Shown: piece after piece, positions 1 to 5,063 of the stretch
Layout of the letters: each line of letters starts with the position of its first letter
How positions within the stretch are numbered: the first letter of the stretch is position 1
From: an uncultured Candidatus Peregrinibacteria bacterium
GTDB lineage: Bacteria > Patescibacteriota > Gracilibacteria > Peribacterales > Peribacteraceae
Assembly (NCBI GenBank): GCA_913054215.1
Contig: CAJXJE010000041.1
Location: 1 to 6,732, forward strand
Length of the DNA: 6,732 nt
Direction: 5' to 3'
Notes under the pieces: generated by a model
Seen by the model: the letters and a program-made list of their open reading frames with translations, nothing else
Told to the model about the DNA's origin: nothing
Database searches by the model: none
Program-made: the position numbers and the translations under genes

Positions 1-631
1 TGCCGAATACGGTGTGCTTGCCCTCTAGCCAACTGGTCCCTCCTTTCTTTTGAATGATGAAGAACTGTGAACCATTGGTGTTTGGTCCGCTGTTGGCCAT
101 AGCGATGGCACCCTTTTTCATTGGTAGAGACTTGAGCTTGTCATCAAAGCTATATCCTTGTAGTTGCAAATAGTCTTTTACCGTTGCGTTTTTGAGCTCC
201 GGTGGCAGTGCACCATCTACTTCGTTCTTTAACTTCTTTTTGTGGAGTCCGTAACTATCGGCATTAATTTCATCTTCAAATGTAGTACCAAAGACACTCT
301 CGCCTCCGGTACCGTTTCCGTTTGGGTCTCCTCCTTGAATCATGAAGTTAGGAATCACACGGTGGAACGTCAGTCCATCGTAGTAGCCCATTTTTGCCAG
401 TACAATAAAGTTTGTGACGGTTTTTGGGGCTGCATCTGCATCGAGCTTGAGGGTAATACTTCCTTCTGTGGTATGGAGAATCACTTCGTAATCTCCTTTT
501 AGGAGCTTGCCATTAAATGCGGTGTCACTGTCTGGAGCTTCGGTGTCGTTCATAGGAGTTTCGGTTCCTCCGCAGCCTACAAGTAATGCAAGAGCGAAGA
601 GGGGAATTATCAGAATGTGGAGGTTTTTCAT
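1..631 (-). CDS. Lipoprotein cyclophilin-type peptidyl-prolyl cis-trans isomerase (3' end cut by window edge)
   Basis: The visible 210 residues form a cyclophilin, which catalyses cis-trans isomerisation of proline peptide bonds, placed outside the membrane as a lipoprotein. Residues 1-20 are a signal peptide with a hydrophobic stretch and lipobox LVGC, the lipidated cysteine being C20. A polar linker (about 21-45) follows, then the cyclophilin fold from about residue 48. Signature FHRVIPNFMIQGGDP spans 89-103 (R91 and Q99 match the catalytic Arg and Gln of human CypA). MANSGPNTNGSQFF lies at about 178-191, and WLEGKHTVFG at 201-210 includes the ligand-contacting Trp. Between FEDEIN (118-123) and the MANSGPN block are roughly 45 residues (124-170), longer than in typical small bacterial cyclophilins. 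The start is ATG 629-631, the first Met before the signal peptide. It lies 13 bp after the murG stop and has no ribosome binding site, so it is probably the last gene of the glycosyltransferase-ftsW-murG unit. The C-terminus is beyond the left edge. Confidence 0.93.
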   Translation of the reverse strand, partial: MKNLHILIIPLFALALLVGCGGTETPMNDTEAPDSDTAFNGKLLKGDYEVILHTTEGSITLKLDADAAPKTVTNFIVLAKMGYYDGLTFHRVIPNFMIQGGDPNGNGTGGESVFGTTFEDEINADSYGLHKKKLKNEVDGALPPELKNATVKDYLQLQGYSFDDKLKSLPMKKGAIAMANSGPNTNGSQFFIIQKKGGTSWLEGKHTVFG

Positions 632-644
632 AAGCCGGAGTAGG

Positions 645-1703
645 CTACTGATCTCCATCGCATGAATCAAGTGTTTGGGCTATAATTTTTGCTATTTGTA
701 AAGCGGCGTCTGGCTTACTTAGCCCTTGGATAGCCCTGCCCATCTCTATCCTTTTTGAATCATCGGCAATCAGCCTGTGCACAGTAGGCAAAAGTTTCTT
801 TGGCAGATCCGTTTGTTCGAGGTGCACACATCCGTGCTGCGTGGTAACTTTGGCATTGCTGTATTGGTGGTCATGTCCTACTCCTCTCAGTGGCACAAAA
901 ATACTCGGGATGCCGTTGGCCGCGAGTTCTGCAATGGAACCTGCACCTGCTCTACTGAGTGCAAGGTCTGCGCACGCGTACAAGTGTGGAAGCTCTTCGT
1001 TTGCAAATTCTATGCGGTAGTAATGGTCGGTTGGTGGATTAAAGTTTTCAGTGATCTGCATTTTTTTTCGACCCGTTATATGAATGATGTCGCAACGTAG
1101 CAAGAGATCATCTAATTGATTGGTGATCGCCTCGTTCAACGCTTTTGCTCCTTGGCTTCCACCGATCACCAGAAGCACAGGCTTCGTTCCGTCGAATCCT
1201 GCGATGAGTAGCCCTTCCTCTTTTGATCCTTGGGTGATGCCTGCACGGAGAGGGTTTCCTGTGTAGTGGAAGTTGCTTGGAAAACCGGTGCAGATCTGAT
1301 CAGCCCACTTGGAAACTATTCTATTCGCATTACCACTCACGGAGTCGGATTCATGTAAGACGATAGGGATATTTTTTTTCTTTGCTGAGTAACAAAGGGG
1401 CAAGCTGACGTAACTTCCCTTGGAAAAAATAATATCAGGGTTTTGGCTCTCAAGAATTTTTTTTGCACGACCGGTCGCTGTTAAAAATGCAAACGGAAAG
1501 AAGATCGATAGACGCGGTGCGTTGAGTATTGAAAAGGGAAGATTATGCTCACGTAAAAACGTTGCATCGTCAGGTCGTGGACTACAGACAAAGTGTGCCT
1601 GAGCCTCCTGCCCAGCGGGGAGGTATTCCCGCATTGCCTCCCACACAGCAACTGCAGGTGCAATGTGTCCAACCGAGCCGCCACCAACGAAAAGAATCTT
1701 CAT
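645..1703 (-). CDS. murG: MurG, UDP-GlcNAc:lipid I N-acetylglucosaminyltransferase
   Basis: MurG transfers GlcNAc from UDP-GlcNAc to undecaprenyl-PP-MurNAc-pentapeptide (lipid I), making lipid II on the cytoplasmic face of the membrane. The 352-residue length is normal for this GT-B, family 28 enzyme. The N-domain has the glycine-rich loop GGGSVGH (7-13), HESD (117-120) in place of the commoner HEQN, and TGNP (148-151). The C-domain has GGSQGA (181-186) and the donor-binding segment SRAGAGSIAEL (250-260, with E259), followed by DHQYSNA (278-284), which holds the conserved Gln and Asn. The usual GGTGGH loop is altered here: Thr is Ser and the following Gly is Val. ATG 1701-1703 is chosen because MKILFVGGG begins directly at the first beta strand. 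The gene lies 19 bp after ftsW and no Shine-Dalgarno is seen. Three runs of exactly eight A occur in the coding strand (complements of 1061-1068, 1372-1379 and 1457-1464), yet the frame is intact. Confidence 0.97.
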   Translation of the reverse strand: MKILFVGGGSVGHIAPAVAVWEAMREYLPAGQEAQAHFVCSPRPDDATFLREHNLPFSILNAPRLSIFFPFAFLTATGRAKKILESQNPDIIFSKGSYVSLPLCYSAKKKNIPIVLHESDSVSGNANRIVSKWADQICTGFPSNFHYTGNPLRAGITQGSKEEGLLIAGFDGTKPVLLVIGGSQGAKALNEAITNQLDDLLLRCDIIHITGRKKMQITENFNPPTDHYYRIEFANEELPHLYACADLALSRAGAGSIAELAANGIPSIFVPLRGVGHDHQYSNAKVTTQHGCVHLEQTDLPKKLLPTVHRLIADDSKRIEMGRAIQGLSKPDAALQIAKIIAQTLDSCDGDQ

Positions 1704-1722
1704 ATTGAGTGCTTATTATCCA

Positions 1723-2916
1723 CTAATAACTCCTGCTTGTCCTCGTAGTGCGCCTTCTTTTCTGTGTTTTCCTCTCCAAAGCCGCTGCCTGTGTGGAATG
1801 CATAGAAATATTCAGCAATATACCTGTTCCCAAGAGTAGAGAGACCAGAGAAGAACCTCCGTAACTAATAAAGGGCATCGTAATTCCTGTCAGGGGGAAG
1901 AGTGCGAGGTTGACTGCAACATTCAGGAGTGTTTGAGTAGCGACCCATGTGGTGATTCCTGTTGCGACGAGAAATCCGAATCTATCTGGGGCTTCCATAG
2001 CGACACGATAGCCACGGTGGACGAAGATGGCGTACATACTGAGGATAATCATCAGACGCATAAACCCGAGCTCTTCTGCCATGGCTGCAAAGATCGTGTC
2101 ACTCTGTACCTCAGGCAGATAGCCAAATTTCTGAATCGACTTTCCATATCCCAAACCAAAGAAGCCCCCGGAGCCTATGGCAATCAGTGCTTGTTTTATT
2201 TGGAATCCAATTGTTTCACTAATAGAAGGATCATCTGGAGAGAGAAAGGCTTTAAATCGATTTTTGATGTATTGCTTTTGCATAATAATGGGCAGCCCGA
2301 TGACTGATGCCATACAACCTCCCAAAATAACGTGAATAATATTTCCTCCTGCAACAAAAAACATCACAGCGGCGATGGACGTAAGGACCAAGAACGATCC
2401 TAAGTCTGGTTGTAGGGCAACCAGGATCGTCGAAAGAGAAAGCAAGATCGCAAACGGTACAAATCCATCTTTCCAGGTTCCGATAAGTTGCTCACGTTTT
2501 TGCAGCCACAGCGCCATATAAAAGACGAGTGTGAGCTTTAAAAATTCTGAAGGCTGCAATGAGAACGGCCCTAGTCGTAGCCAACTATAAGCAGTACCGT
2601 AGTCTGCACTAATGCCAGGAATGAATACCAACAGTAGAAGTACGAGTGATAAGAGAAAGAGTGGCATCGCAAGACGTTCCCACAGGCGGTAGGGAATAAT
2701 CATCATGAAGAACATGGCACAAAACCCTACAAGTACATGGAAGAAACTTCTCAGCAGATAAAACGAATTACTGGTTTCTTCACGCAACCCTTGTGCTACG
2801 AGACGTGTGGTAATTTGATAACTTTCAAACACTGAGACACTTGCCACCATCGCAAGACCAAACAGTACGAGCACAGTAGCAAGGCCGAAGAGCAGGAGAT
2901 CCATTCTTCTAAACAT
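1723..2916 (-). CDS. ftsW: FtsW/RodA-family SEDS peptidoglycan glycosyltransferase, probably FtsW
   Basis: This is a polytopic membrane protein of the SEDS family, which polymerises lipid II into glycan strands together with a class B penicillin-binding protein. Its 397 residues contain about ten hydrophobic segments, starting at 7-31 and 55-75. Family motifs are WLRLGPFSLQPSEFLKL (112-128), QPDLGS (169-174), a large loop with RFKAFLSPDDP (220-230), SDTIFAAMAEELG (272-284) whose D273 matches the catalytic Asp of RodA/FtsW, and GITMPFISYGGSSL (344-357). The tail (about 381-397) is very rich in Lys and Arg, as in cytoplasmic ends of FtsW. FtsW is preferred over RodA because murG follows directly, as in dcw clusters, but sequence alone does not settle this. 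ATG 2914-2916 is used, with a second Met at residue 5. There is no Shine-Dalgarno. TACAAT stands 6 nt upstream of the ATG, which suggests an internal leaderless promoter inside the glycosyltransferase-ftsW gap and the preceding gene end. Confidence 0.95.
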   Translation of the reverse strand: MFRRMDLLLFGLATVLVLFGLAMVASVSVFESYQITTRLVAQGLREETSNSFYLLRSFFHVLVGFCAMFFMMIIPYRLWERLAMPLFLLSLVLLLLVFIPGISADYGTAYSWLRLGPFSLQPSEFLKLTLVFYMALWLQKREQLIGTWKDGFVPFAILLSLSTILVALQPDLGSFLVLTSIAAVMFFVAGGNIIHVILGGCMASVIGLPIIMQKQYIKNRFKAFLSPDDPSISETIGFQIKQALIAIGSGGFFGLGYGKSIQKFGYLPEVQSDTIFAAMAEELGFMRLMIILSMYAIFVHRGYRVAMEAPDRFGFLVATGITTWVATQTLLNVAVNLALFPLTGITMPFISYGGSSLVSLLLGTGILLNISMHSTQAAALERKTQKRRRTTRTSRSY

Positions 2917-2922
2917 AGATCT

Positions 2923-2928
2923 ATTGTA
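2923..2928 (-). promoter_or_regulatory. Candidate -10 element of ftsW
   Basis: On the minus strand TACAAT is followed by exactly 6 nt (AGATCT) and then the ftsW ATG. A transcript from it would begin at or next to the start codon. I see no good -35 hexamer 16-18 bp upstream, and the gene could also be read from upstream as part of the unit, so this call depends on the same spacing recurring at other genes in the window. Confidence 0.35.
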
Positions 2929-2930
2929 GC

Positions 2931-3800
2931 TTAAGCGTTATTGATGCCTCGTAAAAAAGCCTTTCGGTGTTTTCCTGCCATTGTGGGAAAGTGTGAAAAG
3001 ATCTGATAGGCCATTAGCTTCCAGCCTTGTGGCACACGGTCAAACGTTGGCACTTCTCTACGAAGAAGTACTGCAGATTTCCCGATTGTTTCCATGCGAC
3101 GCAGGGAATCTTCTAGCGTTATCACATGATGATGGAATCCAATGGCGTGTGGCTCAAAGTACAGTCGTACACCAGCATCACGTAGTCGCATTCCCCATTC
3201 GATATCTTCCCAACCATATAAAGTAATATCTTCACGGAACGGAGTACGCTTAGCCACCTTTGTTGGGAGGCTCATATTTGCGGTGTAGGAAAACTGATGT
3301 TGTATGGTGTCCGGCACAAAGGTTCCTGCGTACGCTTTGATCTTTGGGTAGCCAAATTGCCAACCGCTTTGCATCAGCCATATCATTACTTTGGTGATCT
3401 TTATCTTCGGGTCCCACTCGACAGAACCAAGGACTGCGATGGGTGTACTAGCGTGCGTATGAGCGCTGATATGTCGCTCGCAAGCATCGGGTGCTAGGAG
3501 AATATCATCTCCAATAAAGAGCAAGGTGGACGCCTGTGCCATCTCCATTCCTGCGTTACGTGCTACTCCTTGATGACATGGCGGGATTGTTGTAAAGCGT
3601 ATAGGTATCTGCCAATCGGTCTTGGCAGAAAGAGCAGTGAACTTGTCATCTTCTACGTCGTTTATCACGATTACTTCAATTTCATCTGCGATGGTTTGCT
3701 TTTCGAGGTACGAAAGACAGTGCTCGAGGATATCAGCTCGGTTGTGCGTTGGGATGATGACGGAAAGCTCAGGCATTTTGAGGGTTTTAGTATGACCCAT
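2931..3800 (-). CDS. Family 2 (GT-A) glycosyltransferase, substrate unknown
   Basis: This is a soluble-looking inverting glycosyltransferase of 289 residues. The fold starts with SVIIPTHNR (13-21), the nucleotide-binding beta strand of GT2 enzymes. GVARNAG (78-84) and the metal-binding LFIGDD (94-99, DXD-like) follow. A TANMSLP segment (173-179) then precedes GWEDIEWGMRL (196-206), whose ED is the usual catalytic-base position. HHH at 223-225 lies in the place where many GT2 proteins have a metal-ligand His. The C-terminus has no clear membrane helices, so it probably acts on a lipid- or protein-linked acceptor at the inner membrane face. It is the first gene of the unit leading into ftsW and murG (14 bp gap), which hints at an envelope glycan but does not identify one. 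The start is uncertain: ATG 3798-3800 gives eight extra residues, while ATG 3774-3776 gives MPELSVIIP, closer to family norms. The upstream start lies only 16 bp from the tsaB start on the other strand. Confidence 0.88.
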   Translation of the reverse strand: MGHTKTLKMPELSVIIPTHNRADILEHCLSYLEKQTIADEIEVIVINDVEDDKFTALSAKTDWQIPIRFTTIPPCHQGVARNAGMEMAQASTLLFIGDDILLAPDACERHISAHTHASTPIAVLGSVEWDPKIKITKVMIWLMQSGWQFGYPKIKAYAGTFVPDTIQHQFSYTANMSLPTKVAKRTPFREDITLYGWEDIEWGMRLRDAGVRLYFEPHAIGFHHHVITLEDSLRRMETIGKSAVLLRREVPTFDRVPQGWKLMAYQIFSHFPTMAGKHRKAFLRGINNA

Positions 3801-3804
3801 GATC

Positions 3805-3810
3805 TATGCT
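3805..3810 (+). promoter_or_regulatory. Candidate -10 element of tsaB
   Basis: TATGCT is followed by 6 nt (GATGCC) and the ATG at 3817. This spacing would give a leaderless tsaB mRNA and favours 3817 over the in-frame ATG at 3799, which lies upstream of the hexamer. TTGAGG at 3778-3783 is the nearest -35-like sequence, but its 21 bp spacer is too long to be convincing. The element lies inside the divergent gap, or overlaps the glycosyltransferase start region. Confidence 0.35.
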
Positions 3811-3816
3811 GATGCC

Positions 3817-4422
3817 ATGAAGACCCTCTTTTTAGATTTGGCGTCCCACGATGCTCTTATTGCCTGCGTCGACGATCAGAAAGTGATCGCTTCCGAATCT
3901 GTTCACGCTCGCATAGGAGATCACGAGCTTATTCCCATGACCGAGAAGGTACTTGCAGAGGCTAAATGGACGTTTGAAGATCTCGAAGGAATCGCTTGTG
4001 TCATAGGACCTGGAGGGTTTACTTCACTGCGCGTTGCGGTAACGTTTGGCAATGTTCTGGCAGATCAATTAAAGATCCCATCTGTGGGGATTCATCTTAG
4101 CGTGCTCTATCGAGCTCGAGTGGAAAGTGGAAAACGGAAAGTGGAAAACGAGTTTTGGCTTCACTCGACTAAGAAAGATCAATTGTTTGTACAAGGAGGA
4201 GATTTTGTTGAGCCAACACTCATCTCTTTAGATGATTTTTCTGCACTTTGCACTTTGCACTCTCCACTTTCTTGGATGGGAGAGTTGATTGATGCACATC
4301 GGGAAAAGATCAATACAGATCATGTTGAACTGCAATCCGTTATCGATGTGCTTCCGATATTTCTTGCATCACAAAACTTCGATGCCAAACTTCTTACTCC
4401 GTGGTACGGGAGGGGGTGGTAG
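3817..4422 (+). CDS. tsaB: TsaB, tRNA threonylcarbamoyladenosine (t6A) synthesis scaffold protein
   Basis: TsaB (YeaZ) is the inactive ASKHA-fold partner of TsaD. With TsaE it supports transfer of threonylcarbamoyl to A37 of ANN-decoding tRNAs in the cytoplasm. The 201 residues begin MKTLFLDLAS, the first beta strand of the fold. IGPGGFTSLRVAVTFGNVLA (63-82) matches the hallmark GPGSFTGLR region, and the C-terminal LTPWYGRG resembles the family ending P-x-Y-x-R. The length is at the short end for the family. ATG 3817-3819 is chosen because the protein then starts at strand 1. ATG 3799 would add MIYADA and would overlap the opposite glycosyltransferase ATG. Two arrays of a 7-bp repeat lie inside the gene, coding roughly residues 102-112 and 143-152, on either side of the normally variable central strand. 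tsaD and tsaE are not in the window. The gene converges on the next small gene with 2 bp between stop codons. Confidence 0.9.
   Translation: MKTLFLDLASHDALIACVDDQKVIASESVHARIGDHELIPMTEKVLAEAKWTFEDLEGIACVIGPGGFTSLRVAVTFGNVLADQLKIPSVGIHLSVLYRARVESGKRKVENEFWLHSTKKDQLFVQGGDFVEPTLISLDDFSALCTLHSPLSWMGELIDAHREKINTDHVELQSVIDVLPIFLASQNFDAKLLTPWYGRGW
4120..4150 (+). repeat. Heptamer array 1 (GTGGAAA units) inside tsaB
   Basis: Units GTGGAAA (4120-4126), GTGGAAA (4127-4133), ACGGAAA (4134-4140), GTGGAAA (4141-4147) and a partial ACG form a 7-bp tandem array. Because 7 is not a multiple of 3, each unit is read in a different frame, which gives the Lys/Glu-rich stretch VESGKRKVEN. The frame stays open through it. 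Confidence 0.8.
4244..4271 (-). repeat. Heptamer array 2, same repeat in opposite orientation, inside tsaB
   Basis: On the plus strand the units are CACTTTG (4244-4250), CACTTTG (4251-4257), CACTCTC (4258-4264) and CACTTTC (4265-4271). Read on the minus strand these are SAAAGTG heptamers, the same motif as array 1 (AAAGTGG in another phase). The two arrays therefore form an imperfect inverted repeat separated by about 93 bp, and the transcript could fold arm to arm. Confidence 0.8.
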
Positions 4423-4437
4423 CGTTAGTTTCTAACG
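4423..4437. terminator. Small hairpin over the convergent gene ends
   Basis: CGTTAG-TTT-CTAACG is a perfect 6-bp inverted repeat with a 3-nt loop. It begins directly after the tsaB TAG and contains the TAA of the opposing small gene. The position suits a shared bidirectional terminator, but no T-run follows on either strand and the stem is short, so intrinsic termination is not demonstrated. Confidence 0.3.
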
Positions 4438-4679
4438 TGAGATACATCAATGCGGCTAGACGATCCTACTTCTATTTGCTCAAGAATTTCTCCGATAGTT
4501 TCTCGCAGTATTTTACTTTCTGTTGGATCTAGAACTTCTCCAATGAGTTCTGAAATTCCTCTGCAATCAGCAATGCCATGAGTAAAGATTTGCTCAATAA
4601 TTCTATCGATAGCATGTTGTATATGCGCGGGAACGCCGATATCTGTTTCCTTTGGCGGTGGTTGTGCGGTTAATCTCAT
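4425..4679 (-). CDS. Small protein of unknown family, copy 2 of a tandem pair (84 aa)
   Basis: I do not recognise this protein. It has 84 residues, no signal peptide, no membrane segment and no Cys/His metal motif, and looks mostly amphipathic-helical (AIDRIIEQI at 23-31, ISELIGEVL at 42-50, ILRETIGEILEQIE at 57-70). It ends IDVSHVRN. It aligns without gaps over about 55 residues with the neighbouring 96-residue protein: shared positions include P17, I20, A23, I27, I31, G35, I42, R59, T61 and the terminal I/LDVS. ATG 4677-4679 is chosen over the longer reading from 4778 because it lines up with the start of copy 1 and sits just after a duplicated promoter. The longer reading would only translate the end of copy 1 in another frame. 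It lies 32 bp after the copy 1 stop and converges on tsaB. Confidence 0.7.
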   Translation of the reverse strand: MRLTAQPPPKETDIGVPAHIQHAIDRIIEQIFTHGIADCRGISELIGEVLDPTESKILRETIGEILEQIEVGSSSRIDVSHVRN

Positions 4680-4715
4680 AGCGTGATATAATACGTATTT
4701 AATTGATCGAGTCAA
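4680..4715 (-). promoter_or_regulatory. Promoter of small gene copy 2
   Basis: On the minus strand there is a -35 box TTGACT (complement of 4710-4715), 18 bp, then TTATAT (complement of 4686-4691) and 6 nt to the ATG. In an alternative register TATTAT (complement of 4688-4693), a better -10, has a 16-bp spacer and lies 8 nt before the ATG. The -35 box overlaps the TGA stop of copy 1. Both registers predict a leader of about 0-2 nt. The same layout stands in front of copy 1. Confidence 0.6.
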
Positions 4716-4717
4716 TT
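4701..4717. promoter_or_regulatory. Operator-like inverted repeat at the copy 2 promoter
   Basis: AATTGA-TCGAG-TCAATT has two perfect 6-bp arms around a 5-nt spacer and covers the -35 box. The arms are retained in the copy 1 promoter while the spacer bases differ, as expected for a site bound by a dimeric regulator. No regulator is identified. Confidence 0.45.
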
Positions 4718-5002
4718 TTCCTCTTCTTTTCTTGATTTTCTTATCCCTAGACGAGAGACATCTAATTCTGCTGGCCATCCTTCATCTTCGGTGTCTATCA
4801 TTGCCAAAAGCATTTGCATAGTTCCTCTCATATTTGCTTGTATGCTGGTATTCCTAAAACTGGCAATAATTTGTCTGATAGCTGCAAAGTTTGGAGTCCC
4901 ACTGGCAGGAATATGCTCAGTAATTTGCTCCAAAGCTTCATCTATGTCAGTTGGAATATCACCAGGGGTGCCATCGAATTGTGGTCGTCTTCTTCTAATC
5001 AC
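4712..5002 (-). CDS. Small protein of unknown family, copy 1 of a tandem pair (96 aa)
   Basis: I do not recognise this protein. It has 96 residues with a basic start (IRRRRP), then IPTDIDEALEQITEHI (16-31), AIRQIIASF (41-49), MRGTMQMLLAMI (58-69), ELDVSRLGIR (79-88) and a charged tail KSRKEEEN. No signal peptide or membrane span is visible. The middle aligns with the neighbouring 84-residue protein. The tail after DVS is longer than in copy 2 and is read from DNA that corresponds to the sequence upstream of copy 1's own promoter. The start is GTG 5000-5002, supported by a TTGACC/TAATAT promoter ending 6 nt upstream and by alignment with the ATG of copy 2. It is divergent from secA, with 77 bp between the start codons. 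Nothing in the sequence links it to secretion. Confidence 0.7.
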   Translation of the reverse strand: MIRRRRPQFDGTPGDIPTDIDEALEQITEHIPASGTPNFAAIRQIIASFRNTSIQANMRGTMQMLLAMIDTEDEGWPAELDVSRLGIRKSRKEEEN

Positions 5003-5038
5003 AGTGTAATATTAAACCAATTTTATTGAATAGGTCAA
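5003..5038 (-). promoter_or_regulatory. Promoter of small gene copy 1
   Basis: On the minus strand TTGACC (complement of 5033-5038), an 18-bp spacer and TAATAT (complement of 5009-5014) are followed by 6 nt and the GTG start. TTTAAT two bases further upstream is an alternative -10 with a 16-bp spacer. The predicted transcription start falls on or within about 2 nt of the GTG, so the mRNA would be leaderless. Confidence 0.65.
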
Positions 5039-5039
5039 T
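5025..5039. promoter_or_regulatory. Operator-like inverted repeat at the copy 1 promoter
   Basis: ATTGA-ATAGG-TCAAT has 5-bp arms around a 5-nt spacer over the -35 box, the counterpart of the site at 4701-4717. It lies 27 bp upstream of the candidate secA -10 element, so a protein bound here could affect both divergent genes. Confidence 0.45.
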
Positions 5040-5063
5040 TATCCTCTCCTTTTCTTCATTTTC

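Noticed and set aside
242..502. Plus-strand open frame of 86 codons
   Set aside because: It lies antisense to the clear cyclophilin coding sequence and has no family-like motifs.
1061..1464. T8 runs on the plus strand as intrinsic terminators
   Set aside because: They lie within murG, on its template-complement strand, and no GC-rich stem precedes them.
777..2307. Several plus-strand frames (777-1100, 1420-1602, 1933-2307) and a minus-strand out-of-frame reading at 1481-1687
   Set aside because: All overlap murG or ftsW, whose motifs are intact over their full length; the alternative proteins show no coherent domains.
2981..3812. Plus-strand frames opposite the glycosyltransferase
   Set aside because: They are shadows of a GT2 gene with complete motifs.
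3799..3816. tsaB start at ATG 3799
   Set aside because: It adds six residues before the first beta strand, lies upstream of the -10-like TATGCT, and overlaps the opposite ATG.
4120..4271. The repeat arrays as a CRISPR
   Set aside because: The units are 7 bp, contiguous, without spacers, and inside a coding gene; there are no cas genes in the window.
4425..4778. Longer 117-residue reading of small gene copy 2 from ATG 4778
   Set aside because: The extra 33 residues are the end of copy 1 and the promoter read in another frame; paralogue alignment and the promoter place the start at 4679.
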